Source: Streptomyces tropicalis
GTDB lineage: Bacteria > Actinomycetota > Actinomycetes > Streptomycetales > Streptomycetaceae
Length of the DNA: 64,000 bases
Reading direction: 5' to 3'
NCBI RefSeq assembly: GCF_029269835.1
Contig: NZ_JARJBB010000001.1
Location: 558,001 to 622,000, forward strand
Position numbers and translations under genes: made by a program. Numbering within the stretch: the stretch's first letter is position 1; each line of letters starts with the position of its first letter. The notes beneath the pieces were generated by a model. That model saw only the letters and a list, made by a program, of their open reading frames with translations. It searched no databases and was not told where the DNA came from. Below are positions 9,513-17,986 of the stretch, in pieces.

Positions 9513-10028
9513 TCAGGCAACGGACTGGGTCAGCGTTCCGGTGTAGGCCCCGCCGACCGCGCCGGCGGGCACGGCGACGGCGACGGTCGGGTTCCAGGTC
9601 GCGGTGTTGTCTCCGACACCGGCGCTCCCGGTGACCACCACCTGCCCGGAGTTGCTCAGCGTCACGTCCGTCGTGGTGGCGGTGATGGTACCGGTCGTCG
9701 TCACCGTCCCGGCCGCGTAGGTGGCGCTGGTGGCGGGCACCGTCGACGCACTGCTCGTGAAGTCCGTCTCCGCCGCGGTCACCGTCCAGGAGGCCGAGAG
9801 GAGGGCGCGATCGTCGGTGACGGTCACGGGACCGATCGGTGCGCTGATCACGGTGCCGGGCGCTCCCGCGCCGAGGTTGGCGCTGGCCGGTACCGACAGC
9901 GTCAGTGCGCCGGACCTGACGGCGAACGTGACGGTGGTGCCGGGGTCGGACGCCGCGACGACGGGGCCCGGCCGGACCAGGACGAGAGCAGCGGCTGCGG
10001 CCGCGACAGACAGGATTCGTGCGCGCAC
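9513..10028 (-). CDS. Small secreted beta-rich (WxL-like) protein
   Basis: The product has 171 aa. A signal peptide (VRARILSVAAAAAALVLVRP, cleavage near VVAASDP) precedes a Thr/Val/Ala-rich domain expected to be all beta (TVTFAVRSGALTLSVPAS; DNTATWNPTVAVAVPAGAV). A Trp-x-Pro in the last third and the GxYTGTLTQSVA ending are reminiscent of WxL-type surface domains. It starts at GTG 10028, with GGGAG seven bases upstream; a longer frame lacks a ribosome site. It is first in a likely operon with the DUF916-like gene, supporting a secreted partner role. Confidence 0.7.
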   Translation of the reverse strand: MRARILSVAAAAAALVLVRPGPVVAASDPGTTVTFAVRSGALTLSVPASANLGAGAPGTVISAPIGPVTVTDDRALLSASWTVTAAETDFTSSASTVPATSATYAAGTVTTTGTITATTTDVTLSNSGQVVVTGSAGVGDNTATWNPTVAVAVPAGAVGGAYTGTLTQSVA

Positions 10029-10457
10029 GGTGACTCCCGAAGTAGCCGCCCGCCAGCGGCATCCTGGCTGACAGCGGACATGCTGGCTGACGTGACGCAG
10101 ACAATCGGGCGCTGCCTGCTCGCACAAGCCGACGCGCGCCGCACTCCACCAGACGAATGACCACATTTCAGCCGGAGCGAAGCCCGGCCCGTCCTGGGCG
10201 ATGCGCCGCGGGGCGTCGCCGACCCACGGGAAGTCGAGCCCGCACCGCGACCTCGCGGTCGTCGAAGCCGCCGTCACCGCCCCGCGCGGCGGCGCCGGCA
10301 GGAGCCCGGACGACGCACTGTCCGAGGTCCGCCCGCTGCGCCGCGAACGCGGCCGAGCGCCCGCACCAGATCGAGCCCCTCACGTCACGCCCTCGTTCCC
10401 ATCTCCGCAGGCACCCCTTGGAACTCGTCTCCCCAGGCACCCCTCGTAGTTGGTCGT
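10029..10457. other. Intergenic region, no supported gene
   Basis: This 429-bp gap separates the surface-protein cluster from rodA. Open frames exist on both strands but none has a ribosome site or a recognisable family, and they overlap each other. It probably contains the promoter of the surface cluster near 10029-10150, where base composition falls somewhat. Confidence 0.4.
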
Positions 10458-11657
10458 CTAGGCGGACATGGGCCGCTGCACGTGGATGGACTGGAGCAGT
10501 CCCACGGCGACCCAGACGGCGAACATGGACGAGCCGCCGTAGGAGACGAACGGCAGGGGCAGGCCGGTGACCGGCATGATGCCGAGGGTCATGCCGACGT
10601 TCTCGAAGGCCTGGAAGGCGAACCAGGCGACGATTCCGGCGGCGACGATGGTGCCGTAGAGCTCGGTGGTCTCGCGGGCGATGCGGCAGGCGCGCCACAG
10701 CACCACGCCGAGCAGCACGATGATCAGTCCGGCGCCGAGGAAGCCGAGTTCCTCCCCGGCGACGGTGAAGACGAAGTCGGTCTGCTGCTCGGGCACGAAC
10801 TGGCCGGTGGTCTGCGAGCCGTGGAAGAGGCCCGCGCCGGTGAGGCCGCCGGAGCCGATGGCGATGCGGGCCTGGTTGGTGTTGTAGCCGACGCCCGCGG
10901 GGTCGAGGCGGGGGTTGGCGAAGGCCGCGAAGCGGGCGATCTGGTACTGGTCCAGGATGTGCAGCTGCCACACCGCGAGCGCGCCGAGCGCGCCCGCGGT
11001 GATCAAGCCGAAGATCCAGCGGTTGGAGGCGCCGGAGGCGAGGAGCACGCCGAGGATGATGACCACCATGACCATGACCGACCCGAGGTCGGGCATCAGC
11101 AGCACGATCATGACGGGGACGGAGGCCAGGCCCAGGGACTGCAGGACGGTGCGGTGGTCGGGGTACTTCTTGTCTCCGGCGTCGACCCGGGCGGCGAGCA
11201 GCATCGCCATGCCCAGGATGATCGTGATCTTGACGAACTCGGACGGCTGGAGCGAGAAGCCGCCGCCCAGCACGATCCACGAGTGGGCGCCGTTGACGGT
11301 GGAGCCGAGCGGGGTGAGCACCAGCAGGATGCCGAGGACGGACAGGCCGTAGAGGATCGGCACGGCGTTGCGCAGGGCGCGGTGGCCGAGCCAGACGGTG
11401 CCGAGCATCAGGGCGAGCCCGATGCCGGTGTTCATCAGGTGCCGGAGCAGGAAGTAGTACGGGTCGCCCTGGTTGATCTCGGTGCGGTTGCGGGTGGCGG
11501 AGAAGACCAGGGCCGAGCCGATGCCGGACAGCGCGATCGCCGACAGCAGTATCGGCCAGTCGAGCCGGCGGGCGACGGAGTCGCGGGCGAAGACCCGGGT
11601 CCATCCGGCCCGCTCGGGCCCGTAGCCGGGGACGGAGAAGCTGTTCGCGCCGGTCAT
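10458..11657 (-). CDS. rodA: Peptidoglycan glycosyltransferase RodA (SEDS family)
   Basis: The product has 399 aa with about ten membrane segments. SEDS hallmarks are visible: the GxxxWI region (GAHSWIVLGGGFSLQPSEF), where the family has its essential loops, LMPDLGSVM, and the C-terminal GLPLPFVSYGGSSM signature. SEDS proteins polymerise lipid II glycan chains with a partner class B PBP. The start ATG overlaps the stop of pbp2 (ATGA), so the two are translationally coupled, as expected for an obligate pair. In Streptomyces the Mre-linked RodA acts mainly in spore-wall synthesis. Confidence 0.96.
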   Translation of the reverse strand: MTGANSFSVPGYGPERAGWTRVFARDSVARRLDWPILLSAIALSGIGSALVFSATRNRTEINQGDPYYFLLRHLMNTGIGLALMLGTVWLGHRALRNAVPILYGLSVLGILLVLTPLGSTVNGAHSWIVLGGGFSLQPSEFVKITIILGMAMLLAARVDAGDKKYPDHRTVLQSLGLASVPVMIVLLMPDLGSVMVMVVIILGVLLASGASNRWIFGLITAGALGALAVWQLHILDQYQIARFAAFANPRLDPAGVGYNTNQARIAIGSGGLTGAGLFHGSQTTGQFVPEQQTDFVFTVAGEELGFLGAGLIIVLLGVVLWRACRIARETTELYGTIVAAGIVAWFAFQAFENVGMTLGIMPVTGLPLPFVSYGGSSMFAVWVAVGLLQSIHVQRPMSA

Positions 11658-13906
11658 GCGGGGGTCCTCCGGCTCCTGGGCCGGCGCGTACGCCGCCGGG
11701 TGTTGCGGTTGCCGGCCGTGGGCGACGGGCTGGTGGCCGGCTGCTGCTGGTCGCCCTGGGAGCCGTCGCCGCCGGCCTGGTCGGCCTTCTGGTCCTCGGC
11801 CGGGTCCTGGGGGATCTTCGGGGCGGCGATGGTGCCGTCCGGCTGGACCTTCGGGAGGTCCTTCTGCGGGGTGGGCAGCAGGGCCTTCTTGTTGTCGACC
11901 GAGCCGTCGCCCTGGACGCCGTAGAGGGCGCTGTAGATGTTGCGGACCGCCTCGCCGGAGGCACCGGATCCGGTACCGGCCTGGGCGATGGTCATGATGA
12001 CCGAGTAGTCCTTGGTGTAGGTGGCCAGCCAGGACGTGGTCTGCTTGCCGTAGACCTCGGCGGTACCGGTCTTGGCGTGCAGCGGGATCTTGTCCTGCGG
12101 CCAGCCGGAGAACTTCCAGGCGGCGGTACCGCGGGTGGCCACGCCGGCGAGGGCCTGGTCCATCATGTTGCGGGTGGCCGGGGTGATGGGCAGCCGACCG
12201 CGGGCCTTCGGCTGGATCTCGGTGACGTGCTTGCCGTCGGGGCTGATGATCGCCTTGCCGATGGTGGGGACGTGGAGGGTGCCGCCGTTGGAGATGGCGC
12301 CGTAGATCATCGCCTCCTGGATCGGGGTGACGAGGGTGTCGCCCTGCCCGATGGAGTAGTTGATCGCGTCGCCCTCACGCATCTTGTTGCCCTCGAGGCA
12401 GTTCTCGTAGGCGATCTTCTCGACGTAACTGCCGTCCTTCTTGCCGGTCTTGCACCAGCCGTCCTTGTTGGCCTTCCAGTAGTCCAGCTTCCACTGGCGG
12501 TCGGGGACGCGGCCGCCGACCTCGTTGGGCAGGTCGAGGCCGGTCGGCTTGCCGAGGCCGAACTGGTGGGCGGTCTTGAAGAAGTAGTCCTTGGGCTGGC
12601 CCTTCTTCGGGTTGATGCCTCCGTCCTTCTTCCACTGGTTGTCCGCGAGGCCGTAGAAGACGGTGTCGCAGGAGACCTCCAGGGCGCGGCCGAGGGAGAT
12701 GGGGCCGAAGTTCTCCCCCTCGAAGTTCTTGAAGACCTGACCGCCGACCGAGTAGGAGCTGGTGCAGGGGTAGTTGCCGTTGAAGTCGTAGCCGGCCTGG
12801 ACGGCGGCGGCCGTGGAGACGACCTTGAAGGTCGAGCCGGGTGCGGACTGGCCCTGGATGGCGCGGTTGAGCAGCGGGTAGTCGGAGTTCTTCCCGGTGA
12901 GCGCGTTGTAGTCCTTGGCGGAGATGCCGCCGACCCAGACGTTCGGGTCGTAGGTCGGGGCGGACGCCATGGCGACGATCCGGCCGGTCTTGGCCTCCAT
13001 GACCACGACCGCTCCGGAGTCGGCCTTGTAGTTCTCGCCGGTGATGTCGTCGAACTGCTGGCGGGCCTTCGTCATCGCGTCGTTCAGCTGGTACTCGGCG
13101 ACCCGCTGGACGCGGGCGTCGATGCTGGTGACGAGGCTGGAGCCGGACTGGGCGGCGTCGGACTGGGCCTTGCCGATCACCCGGCCGAGGTTGTCGACCT
13201 CGTACCGGGTGACACCGGCCTTGCCGCGCAGCTCCCGGTCGTACTGCCGCTCCAGGCCGGAGCGGCCCACCATGTCGGAGCGCAGGTAGGGCGAGTCGGT
13301 GTCCTTGGCCTGCTGGATCTCGCTGTCGGTGACGGGCGAGAGGTAGCCGAGGACCTGGGCGGTGTTGGACTTGCCGGGGCCGCCGTAGCGGCGCACGGCC
13401 TCCGGTTCGGCGGTGATGCCGGGGAAGTCCTCGGAGCGCTCGCGGATCTGCAGGGCCTGCCGCGGGGTGGCCTTGTCCGTGATGGGGATGGGCTGGTAAG
13501 GGGAACCGTTCCAGCAGGGCTGCGGGGTCTTGGCGTCGCACAGCCGGACCTTCTGCGCGACGTCCTCGGGGTTCATCCCGAGGACGCCGGCGAGCTTGGC
13601 CAGCACCGCCTTGCCGTCGTCCTTCTGCTTCAGCAGGTCGGTGCGGGAGGCGGAGACGACCAGCCGGGTCTCGTTGTCGGCGAGCGCGACACCGCGGGCG
13701 TCGAGGATCGAGCCGCGCACGGCGGGCTGGACGACCTGCTGGACGTGGTTGCCCGACGCCTCCTTCTGGTACTGGGCGCCGTTGCGGATCTGCAGGTACC
13801 AGAGTCTCCCGCCGAGGGTGCCCAGGAGGGAGAGGACGAGGATCTGGATGACGACGAGCCGGGTCTGGACGCGCGGGGTCCGTCCGGTCTCCGGGATGTT
13901 AGTCAT
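11654..13906 (-). CDS. mrdA: Penicillin-binding protein 2 (class B transpeptidase)
   Basis: The product is about 750 aa. One N-terminal membrane span (LVVIQILVLSLLGTLGGRLW) is followed by the PBP dimerisation domain and the transpeptidase domain. The active-site SxxK is STFK in APGSTFKVVS, the KTG motif is HAKTGTAEV, and the SxN-equivalent lies in the INYSIGQGD region. The C-terminus is Pro/Gln/Ser-rich and ends basic. The start chosen is MTNIPETGR; a GTG 21 bp upstream is in frame but lacks a ribosome site. It cross-links peptidoglycan with RodA, inside the mreBCD cluster. Confidence 0.95.
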   Translation of the reverse strand: MTNIPETGRTPRVQTRLVVIQILVLSLLGTLGGRLWYLQIRNGAQYQKEASGNHVQQVVQPAVRGSILDARGVALADNETRLVVSASRTDLLKQKDDGKAVLAKLAGVLGMNPEDVAQKVRLCDAKTPQPCWNGSPYQPIPITDKATPRQALQIRERSEDFPGITAEPEAVRRYGGPGKSNTAQVLGYLSPVTDSEIQQAKDTDSPYLRSDMVGRSGLERQYDRELRGKAGVTRYEVDNLGRVIGKAQSDAAQSGSSLVTSIDARVQRVAEYQLNDAMTKARQQFDDITGENYKADSGAVVVMEAKTGRIVAMASAPTYDPNVWVGGISAKDYNALTGKNSDYPLLNRAIQGQSAPGSTFKVVSTAAAVQAGYDFNGNYPCTSSYSVGGQVFKNFEGENFGPISLGRALEVSCDTVFYGLADNQWKKDGGINPKKGQPKDYFFKTAHQFGLGKPTGLDLPNEVGGRVPDRQWKLDYWKANKDGWCKTGKKDGSYVEKIAYENCLEGNKMREGDAINYSIGQGDTLVTPIQEAMIYGAISNGGTLHVPTIGKAIISPDGKHVTEIQPKARGRLPITPATRNMMDQALAGVATRGTAAWKFSGWPQDKIPLHAKTGTAEVYGKQTTSWLATYTKDYSVIMTIAQAGTGSGASGEAVRNIYSALYGVQGDGSVDNKKALLPTPQKDLPKVQPDGTIAAPKIPQDPAEDQKADQAGGDGSQGDQQQPATSPSPTAGNRNTRRRTRRPRSRRTPA

Positions 13907-14044
13907 GGGCCGAGCCCATTCCTTCACGGGTGGTGGTGGGAGACGGGGAGGCGCTCGTCACTGCGGCCGCCTCCCCCTCTGGCTGCGGGTACGAGTCATA
14001 TCCGACGAAGCTGTGAGGCCGGCGGGCGGCCCGGTGCCGTGCGG

Positions 14045-14716
14045 TCACAGTCTCCTGACCCCCTTGATGCGTCCGGCGCGGGCGGTGCGGGCCCGGGCGG
14101 CCTTGACCCGCAGCCCGTTGCGCTGGCCGCCGATGCGCAGTCCGGTGCCGGAGGAGAGCCAGCCGGCGGAGATGTCTGTGCCCTTCTTCGCGGCGGACGT
14201 CTCGGAGAGCGGGTCGTGCTCCGCGCGGCGGGCCAGCGCCATGATGGCGGGGACGACGAACGGGGCGAGCAGCAGGTCGTACAGGACAGCCGTGAAGAGC
14301 AGGCCGCCGAGGCCGACGTGGCGGGCGGCGGTGTCGCCGACGAGGGCGCCGACGCCCGCGTACAGCAGGGTGGAGCCGATGGCCGCGCCGACCACCGTGG
14401 CCATGGGGCCGCTCGCGGATCTGACCTGGCCGTTCTCCGGCTTGATGAGGCCGGCGAGGTAGCCGACGACGCAGAGCACGAGGGCGTAGCGGCCGGCGGC
14501 GTGGTCGGCGGGCGGGGCGAGGTCGGCGAGGAGTCCGGCGCCGAAGCCGACGAGGGCGCCGCCGACGTGGCCGTAGACCATCGCGAGGCCGAGCACGGTG
14601 AGCAGCAGCAGGTCGGGGACGGCCCCGGGCAGGTGCAGCCGGGACAGCACGCTCACCTGGATCACCAGGGCGACCAGGACCAGCGCGGAGGAGAGCAGGA
14701 TCCGGTTGAGGCGCAT
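14045..14716 (-). CDS. mreD: Rod shape-determining protein MreD
   Basis: The product has 223 aa and five or six hydrophobic segments (from MRLNRILLSSALVLVALVIQ onward), then a basic C-terminal tail of about 50 residues. MreD is the polytopic membrane member of the Mre elongation complex and links MreC with RodA/PBP2. It starts 14 bp after mreC and precedes pbp2 by about 140 bp, in one transcription direction. The extended, Arg-rich C-terminus seems longer than in rod-shaped bacteria. Confidence 0.94.
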   Translation of the reverse strand: MRLNRILLSSALVLVALVIQVSVLSRLHLPGAVPDLLLLTVLGLAMVYGHVGGALVGFGAGLLADLAPPADHAAGRYALVLCVVGYLAGLIKPENGQVRSASGPMATVVGAAIGSTLLYAGVGALVGDTAARHVGLGGLLFTAVLYDLLLAPFVVPAIMALARRAEHDPLSETSAAKKGTDISAGWLSSGTGLRIGGQRNGLRVKAARARTARAGRIKGVRRL

Positions 14717-14730
14717 GGGACTTCGAGCTC

Positions 14731-15669
14731 CTACTGCTGCTGGTCGGTGGCGGTCGCGTCGGCGGACGGGGTGACCGTGACGGTCACCGTCGGCGTCGGG
14801 GTCGGCCTGGGCTTCGGCGGGAGCACCTCGTCGCGGGGGTCCTTCTTCGGGGCCTGCACGACGACGCCGACGACGTCGAGCCTGCTGAAGCCGACGAAGG
14901 GGGTGACGTAGACGGTGCGGGTGAGGTCGCCGCCCGAGGGGTCGATGCGGGAGACGATGCCGACGGGCACGCCGGGCACGAAGGGCTTGTCGCCCTCGGA
15001 GCCGAAGGTGACCAGGCGGTCGCCCTTCTTCACGTCCGCCTTGGCGTCGAGCAGCTGGACGCGCAGCGGGCGGTCGCCCTGTCCGGAGGCGAAGCCGAGC
15101 TCGTCGCTGCCCTCGATGCGGGTGCCGACGGTGAAGTCGGGGTCGTTGGCGAGCAGCACGGTGGAGGAGTCGGGGCCGACGGTGGTGACCCGTCCGACCA
15201 GGCCGTCGCCGTTGACGACGGTCATGTCGCGCCGGATGCCGTCGCTGGCGCCGGCGTCGATGGTGATGGTCCAGGAGAAGCCCTGGGCCGCTCCTATGGC
15301 GATGACCTGGGCGCCCTTGATGCCGTACTGGCCGTTGCCGGCCAGCTTGAGCATCGAGTCGAGCTGCTTGAGGCGGCTGTGGTTGCGCTCGTCGCTGCCC
15401 AGCTTGGCCTTGAGGGCCGCGTTCTGCTTCTCGAGCTGGGCGAGCCGGTCGTGCCGCTCACCGGAGGCCCGGACGGCGGAGACCGCGTTGCCGACCGGGT
15501 TCACCGCGGCCGACACGCCGTTCTCGATCGGGCCGAAGACGGTGGCGGCGGCCTGCCGCGCCCCGTCGACCGGCGAGTTCTCCCCGCCCCGGATGTCGAC
15601 CGTGATCAGCGCGAACGCGATCGCGATCAGCAGCACCAGGAGCAGCCGGCTCTCTTTCGTGTCCCTCAC
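14731..15669 (-). CDS. mreC: Rod shape-determining protein MreC
   Basis: The product has 312 aa. It has one N-terminal membrane span (about residues 8-24), a coiled-coil stretch (about 68-105; DRLAQLEKQNAALKAKLG), and the two beta-barrel domains of MreC (about 115-275), then a Pro/Thr-rich C-terminal tail (PKPRPTPTPTVTVTVTPS). MreC is extracytoplasmic and activates PBP2/RodA. The start is GTG. The Pro/Thr tail is typical of actinobacterial forms. Confidence 0.95.
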   Translation of the reverse strand: MRDTKESRLLLVLLIAIAFALITVDIRGGENSPVDGARQAAATVFGPIENGVSAAVNPVGNAVSAVRASGERHDRLAQLEKQNAALKAKLGSDERNHSRLKQLDSMLKLAGNGQYGIKGAQVIAIGAAQGFSWTITIDAGASDGIRRDMTVVNGDGLVGRVTTVGPDSSTVLLANDPDFTVGTRIEGSDELGFASGQGDRPLRVQLLDAKADVKKGDRLVTFGSEGDKPFVPGVPVGIVSRIDPSGGDLTRTVYVTPFVGFSRLDVVGVVVQAPKKDPRDEVLPPKPRPTPTPTVTVTVTPSADATATDQQQ

Positions 15670-15828
15670 GTGCGGCGGCCGTGCCCTTCCTCGTTGGAAT
15701 CGGGATGGCCCCCGGGACGACGCCGAAAACGCCCACCCTGGGGCCCGTTTGGGGGAGCTTGTGCCTCTATACCAACGATCCGCCGCACGAGGGGAGATCG
15801 TCTCGTACGGCGGAATCGAAGGGTCACG

Positions 15829-16848
15829 TCATCTGCGCGGCTGGGCGTCGAGGACCTGCTGGAGCGCCTCGAACTCCTCGACGCACTTGCCGGAGCCGAG
15901 GGCCACGCTGTCGAGCGGGTCCTCCGCGATGTGGATCGGCATGCCGGTCTCCCGGCGCAGCCGCTCGTCCAGACCGCGCAGCAGCGCTCCGCCGCCGGTC
16001 AGAACGATTCCGCGGTCCATGATGTCGCCGGACAGCTCCGGCGGGCACTTGTCGAGGGTGGTCTTGACGGCGTCGACGATCGCGTTGACCGGTTCCTCGA
16101 TCGCCCTGCGGACCTCGGCGGCCGAGATGACGACGGTCTTGGGCAGGCCGGAGACCAGGTCCCGGCCGCGGATTTCGGTGTGCTCGTCGGAGTCGAGCTC
16201 GTACGCCGAACCGATCGTGATCTTGATCTGCTCGGCCGTGCGCTCACCCAGCAGGAGCGAGTACTCCTTCTTGACGTGCTGGATGATCGCGTTGTCCAGC
16301 TCGTCGCCCGCGACGCGGATGGACTGCGCGGTGACGATGCCGCCGAGGGAGATGACCGCGACCTCCGTGGTGCCGCCGCCGATGTCCACCACCATGTTGC
16401 CCGTGGCCTCGTGGACCGGCAGGCCGGAGCCGATGGCCGCGGCCATGGGCTCCTCGATGATGTGCACCTGACGGGCGCCGGCCTGCGACGAGGCCTCGAT
16501 GACGGCACGGCGCTCGACACCGGTGATACCGGAGGGCACGCAGACGACGACCCGGGGGCGCGCCAGATACCGCCGCTTGTGGATCTTCAGGATGAAGTAG
16601 CGGAGCATCCGCTCGGTGATCTCGAAGTCGGCGATGACGCCGTCCTTGAGCGGGCGGACGGCGACGATGTTGCCGGGGGTGCGCCCGATCATCTTCTTGG
16701 CTTCGGCACCGACCGCGAGGATGCCACCGGTGTTCGTGTTGATCGCGACGACGGACGGCTCGTTGAGTACGATCCCGCGACCCCTGACGTACACCAGCGT
16801 GTTGGCGGTCCCGAGGTCGACAGCCATGTCACGGCCGATGAACGACAT
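15829..16848 (-). CDS. mreB: Rod shape-determining protein MreB
   Basis: The product is 339 aa from the chosen start. This actin-fold ATPase begins [20 protein letters not shown], which holds the phosphate-1 motif; the second phosphate motif is [13 protein letters not shown] and the adenosine motif is [12 protein letters not shown] chose ATG 16848 because GGGGAA lies four bases before it; an in-frame ATG at 16860 would add four residues (MGNS), as some annotations have it. In Streptomyces MreB is needed chiefly for spore-wall thickness. It heads the mreBCD-pbp2-rodA cluster, with a 159-bp gap to mreC. Confidence 0.96.
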   Translation of the reverse strand: MSFIGRDMAVDLGTANTLVYVRGRGIVLNEPSVVAINTNTGGILAVGAEAKKMIGRTPGNIVAVRPLKDGVIADFEITERMLRYFILKIHKRRYLARPRVVVCVPSGITGVERRAVIEASSQAGARQVHIIEEPMAAAIGSGLPVHEATGNMVVDIGGGTTEVAVISLGGIVTAQSIRVAGDELDNAIIQHVKKEYSLLLGERTAEQIKITIGSAYELDSDEHTEIRGRDLVSGLPKTVVISAAEVRRAIEEPVNAIVDAVKTTLDKCPPELSGDIMDRGIVLTGGGALLRGLDERLRRETGMPIHIAEDPLDSVALGSGKCVEEFEALQQVLDAQPRR

Positions 16849-17136
16849 TGAGTTCCCCATCAGGATTCGTCTGGCCTTCCCGGGAGCTTGCAAGGGCTTT
16901 TCAGGACGGCGAGGTGGGTGCTGTGACGTGAAGGCTTCCATCGTAGACGCGCCTGCACGAACACTGCGCGAGGGTCTCCGCCATTGTCAGCAGATGGCGT
17001 ACTGCCTCGCTTCTGGAGACGGGCCATCGGGGGCACGCGTTCCCCCGATCGGCACGCATATGCCACAGGGCGGCCGATTTGTCACGGCCGCCCCAGGTCA
17101 GGAACGGTGAACTCCTGACGCGGCGTCAGTGAAGAA

Positions 17137-17550
17137 TCAGGCGCGGCCGGGGAAGAAGATCTTCACCTCGCGCTCGGCGGACTCCTCGGAGTCCGACGCG
17201 TGGATCAGGTTCTCCCGGACGATGACGCCGAAGTCGCCGCGGATCGAGCCCGGCGCCGCAGCGATCGGGTCGGTCGGGCCGGCCAGCGCCCGGACGCCCT
17301 CGACGACCCGCTCGCCCTCGACGATCAGGGCCACCACCGGGCCGGAGGACATGAACTCCACCAGCGGCTCGTAGAAGGGCTTGCCCTTGTGCTCGCCGTA
17401 GTGCTGCTCCAGCGTGTCCTGGTCCAGGGTGCGCAGCTCCAGCGCGGTGATCCGCCAGCCCGCCTTGCGCTCGATGCGGCTGATGATCTCGCCGGTCAGG
17501 CCACGACGGACGGCGTCGGGCTTGAGCAGGACGAGGGTGCGCTGGCTCAC
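17137..17550 (-). CDS. ndk: Nucleoside diphosphate kinase
   Basis: The product has 137 aa, full length for a bacterial NDK. The N-terminal LVLLKPDAVRRGLTGEII and the catalytic NLIHASDS motif, with the phosphorylated His near residue 117, are intact. The enzyme transfers the gamma phosphate of ATP to other NDPs. A GGGAAC-type site precedes the start. It is followed by a small inverted repeat (CTGACG-CGG-CGTCAG at 17115-17129), possibly a weak terminator. Confidence 0.97.
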   Translation of the reverse strand: MSQRTLVLLKPDAVRRGLTGEIISRIERKAGWRITALELRTLDQDTLEQHYGEHKGKPFYEPLVEFMSSGPVVALIVEGERVVEGVRALAGPTDPIAAAPGSIRGDFGVIVRENLIHASDSEESAEREVKIFFPGRA

Positions 17551-17614
17551 GGGGAACTCCTATTCCTGGCAGGTGTGCGGTGGCACGAGGTTACAGGGCG
17601 TGTCCCCGCCGCTG

Positions 17615-17980
17615 TCACGCAGCGTCAGCCCGGGAGGAGCCGGCCTCGGCGGCCTGGGCCGCGAACCGGGCCTTGGCCTCGTCGACCTTGCGGCCGAAGT
17701 GCACCGACGCCCACCACAGCGCCGCGAAGACGGCACCCATGAAGTACATCATCGGGACGACCACGCCGGAAGCGATCAGCGCGATCTGCAGCGCCCAGCC
17801 GAGGACGACACCGCCGGGGCGGCTGATCACCCCGCACAGCAGCACGCACAGCAGCATGGCGACACCGCTGACCGTCCACACGGTCGCCGAGGACAGCGTG
17901 GGGTCCTTCATCGCGACCAGCGCGGCGAAGCCGATGACGAAGAACTCGCCGATCAGGGTCGAGGAACACAGCGTACGCAC
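17615..17980 (-). CDS. DUF4233 family membrane protein
   Basis: The product has 121 aa. Four hydrophobic segments in the first 95 residues precede a charged C-terminal tail (FGRKVDEAKARFAAQAAE). The family is found almost always right after folC in actinobacteria, as here, where the GTG start lies 6 bp after the folC stop and is preceded by GGGAGGGG. The function is unknown to me; the constant pairing with folylpolyglutamate synthase is the only hint. Confidence 0.9.
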   Translation of the reverse strand: MRTLCSSTLIGEFFVIGFAALVAMKDPTLSSATVWTVSGVAMLLCVLLCGVISRPGGVVLGWALQIALIASGVVVPMMYFMGAVFAALWWASVHFGRKVDEAKARFAAQAAEAGSSRADAA

Positions 17981-17986
17981 GAGAAG

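Noticed and set aside
12077..14911. 944-codon open frame opposite pbp2 and mreD
   Set aside because: It is an antisense artefact of biased third positions; it spans two real genes and their gap.
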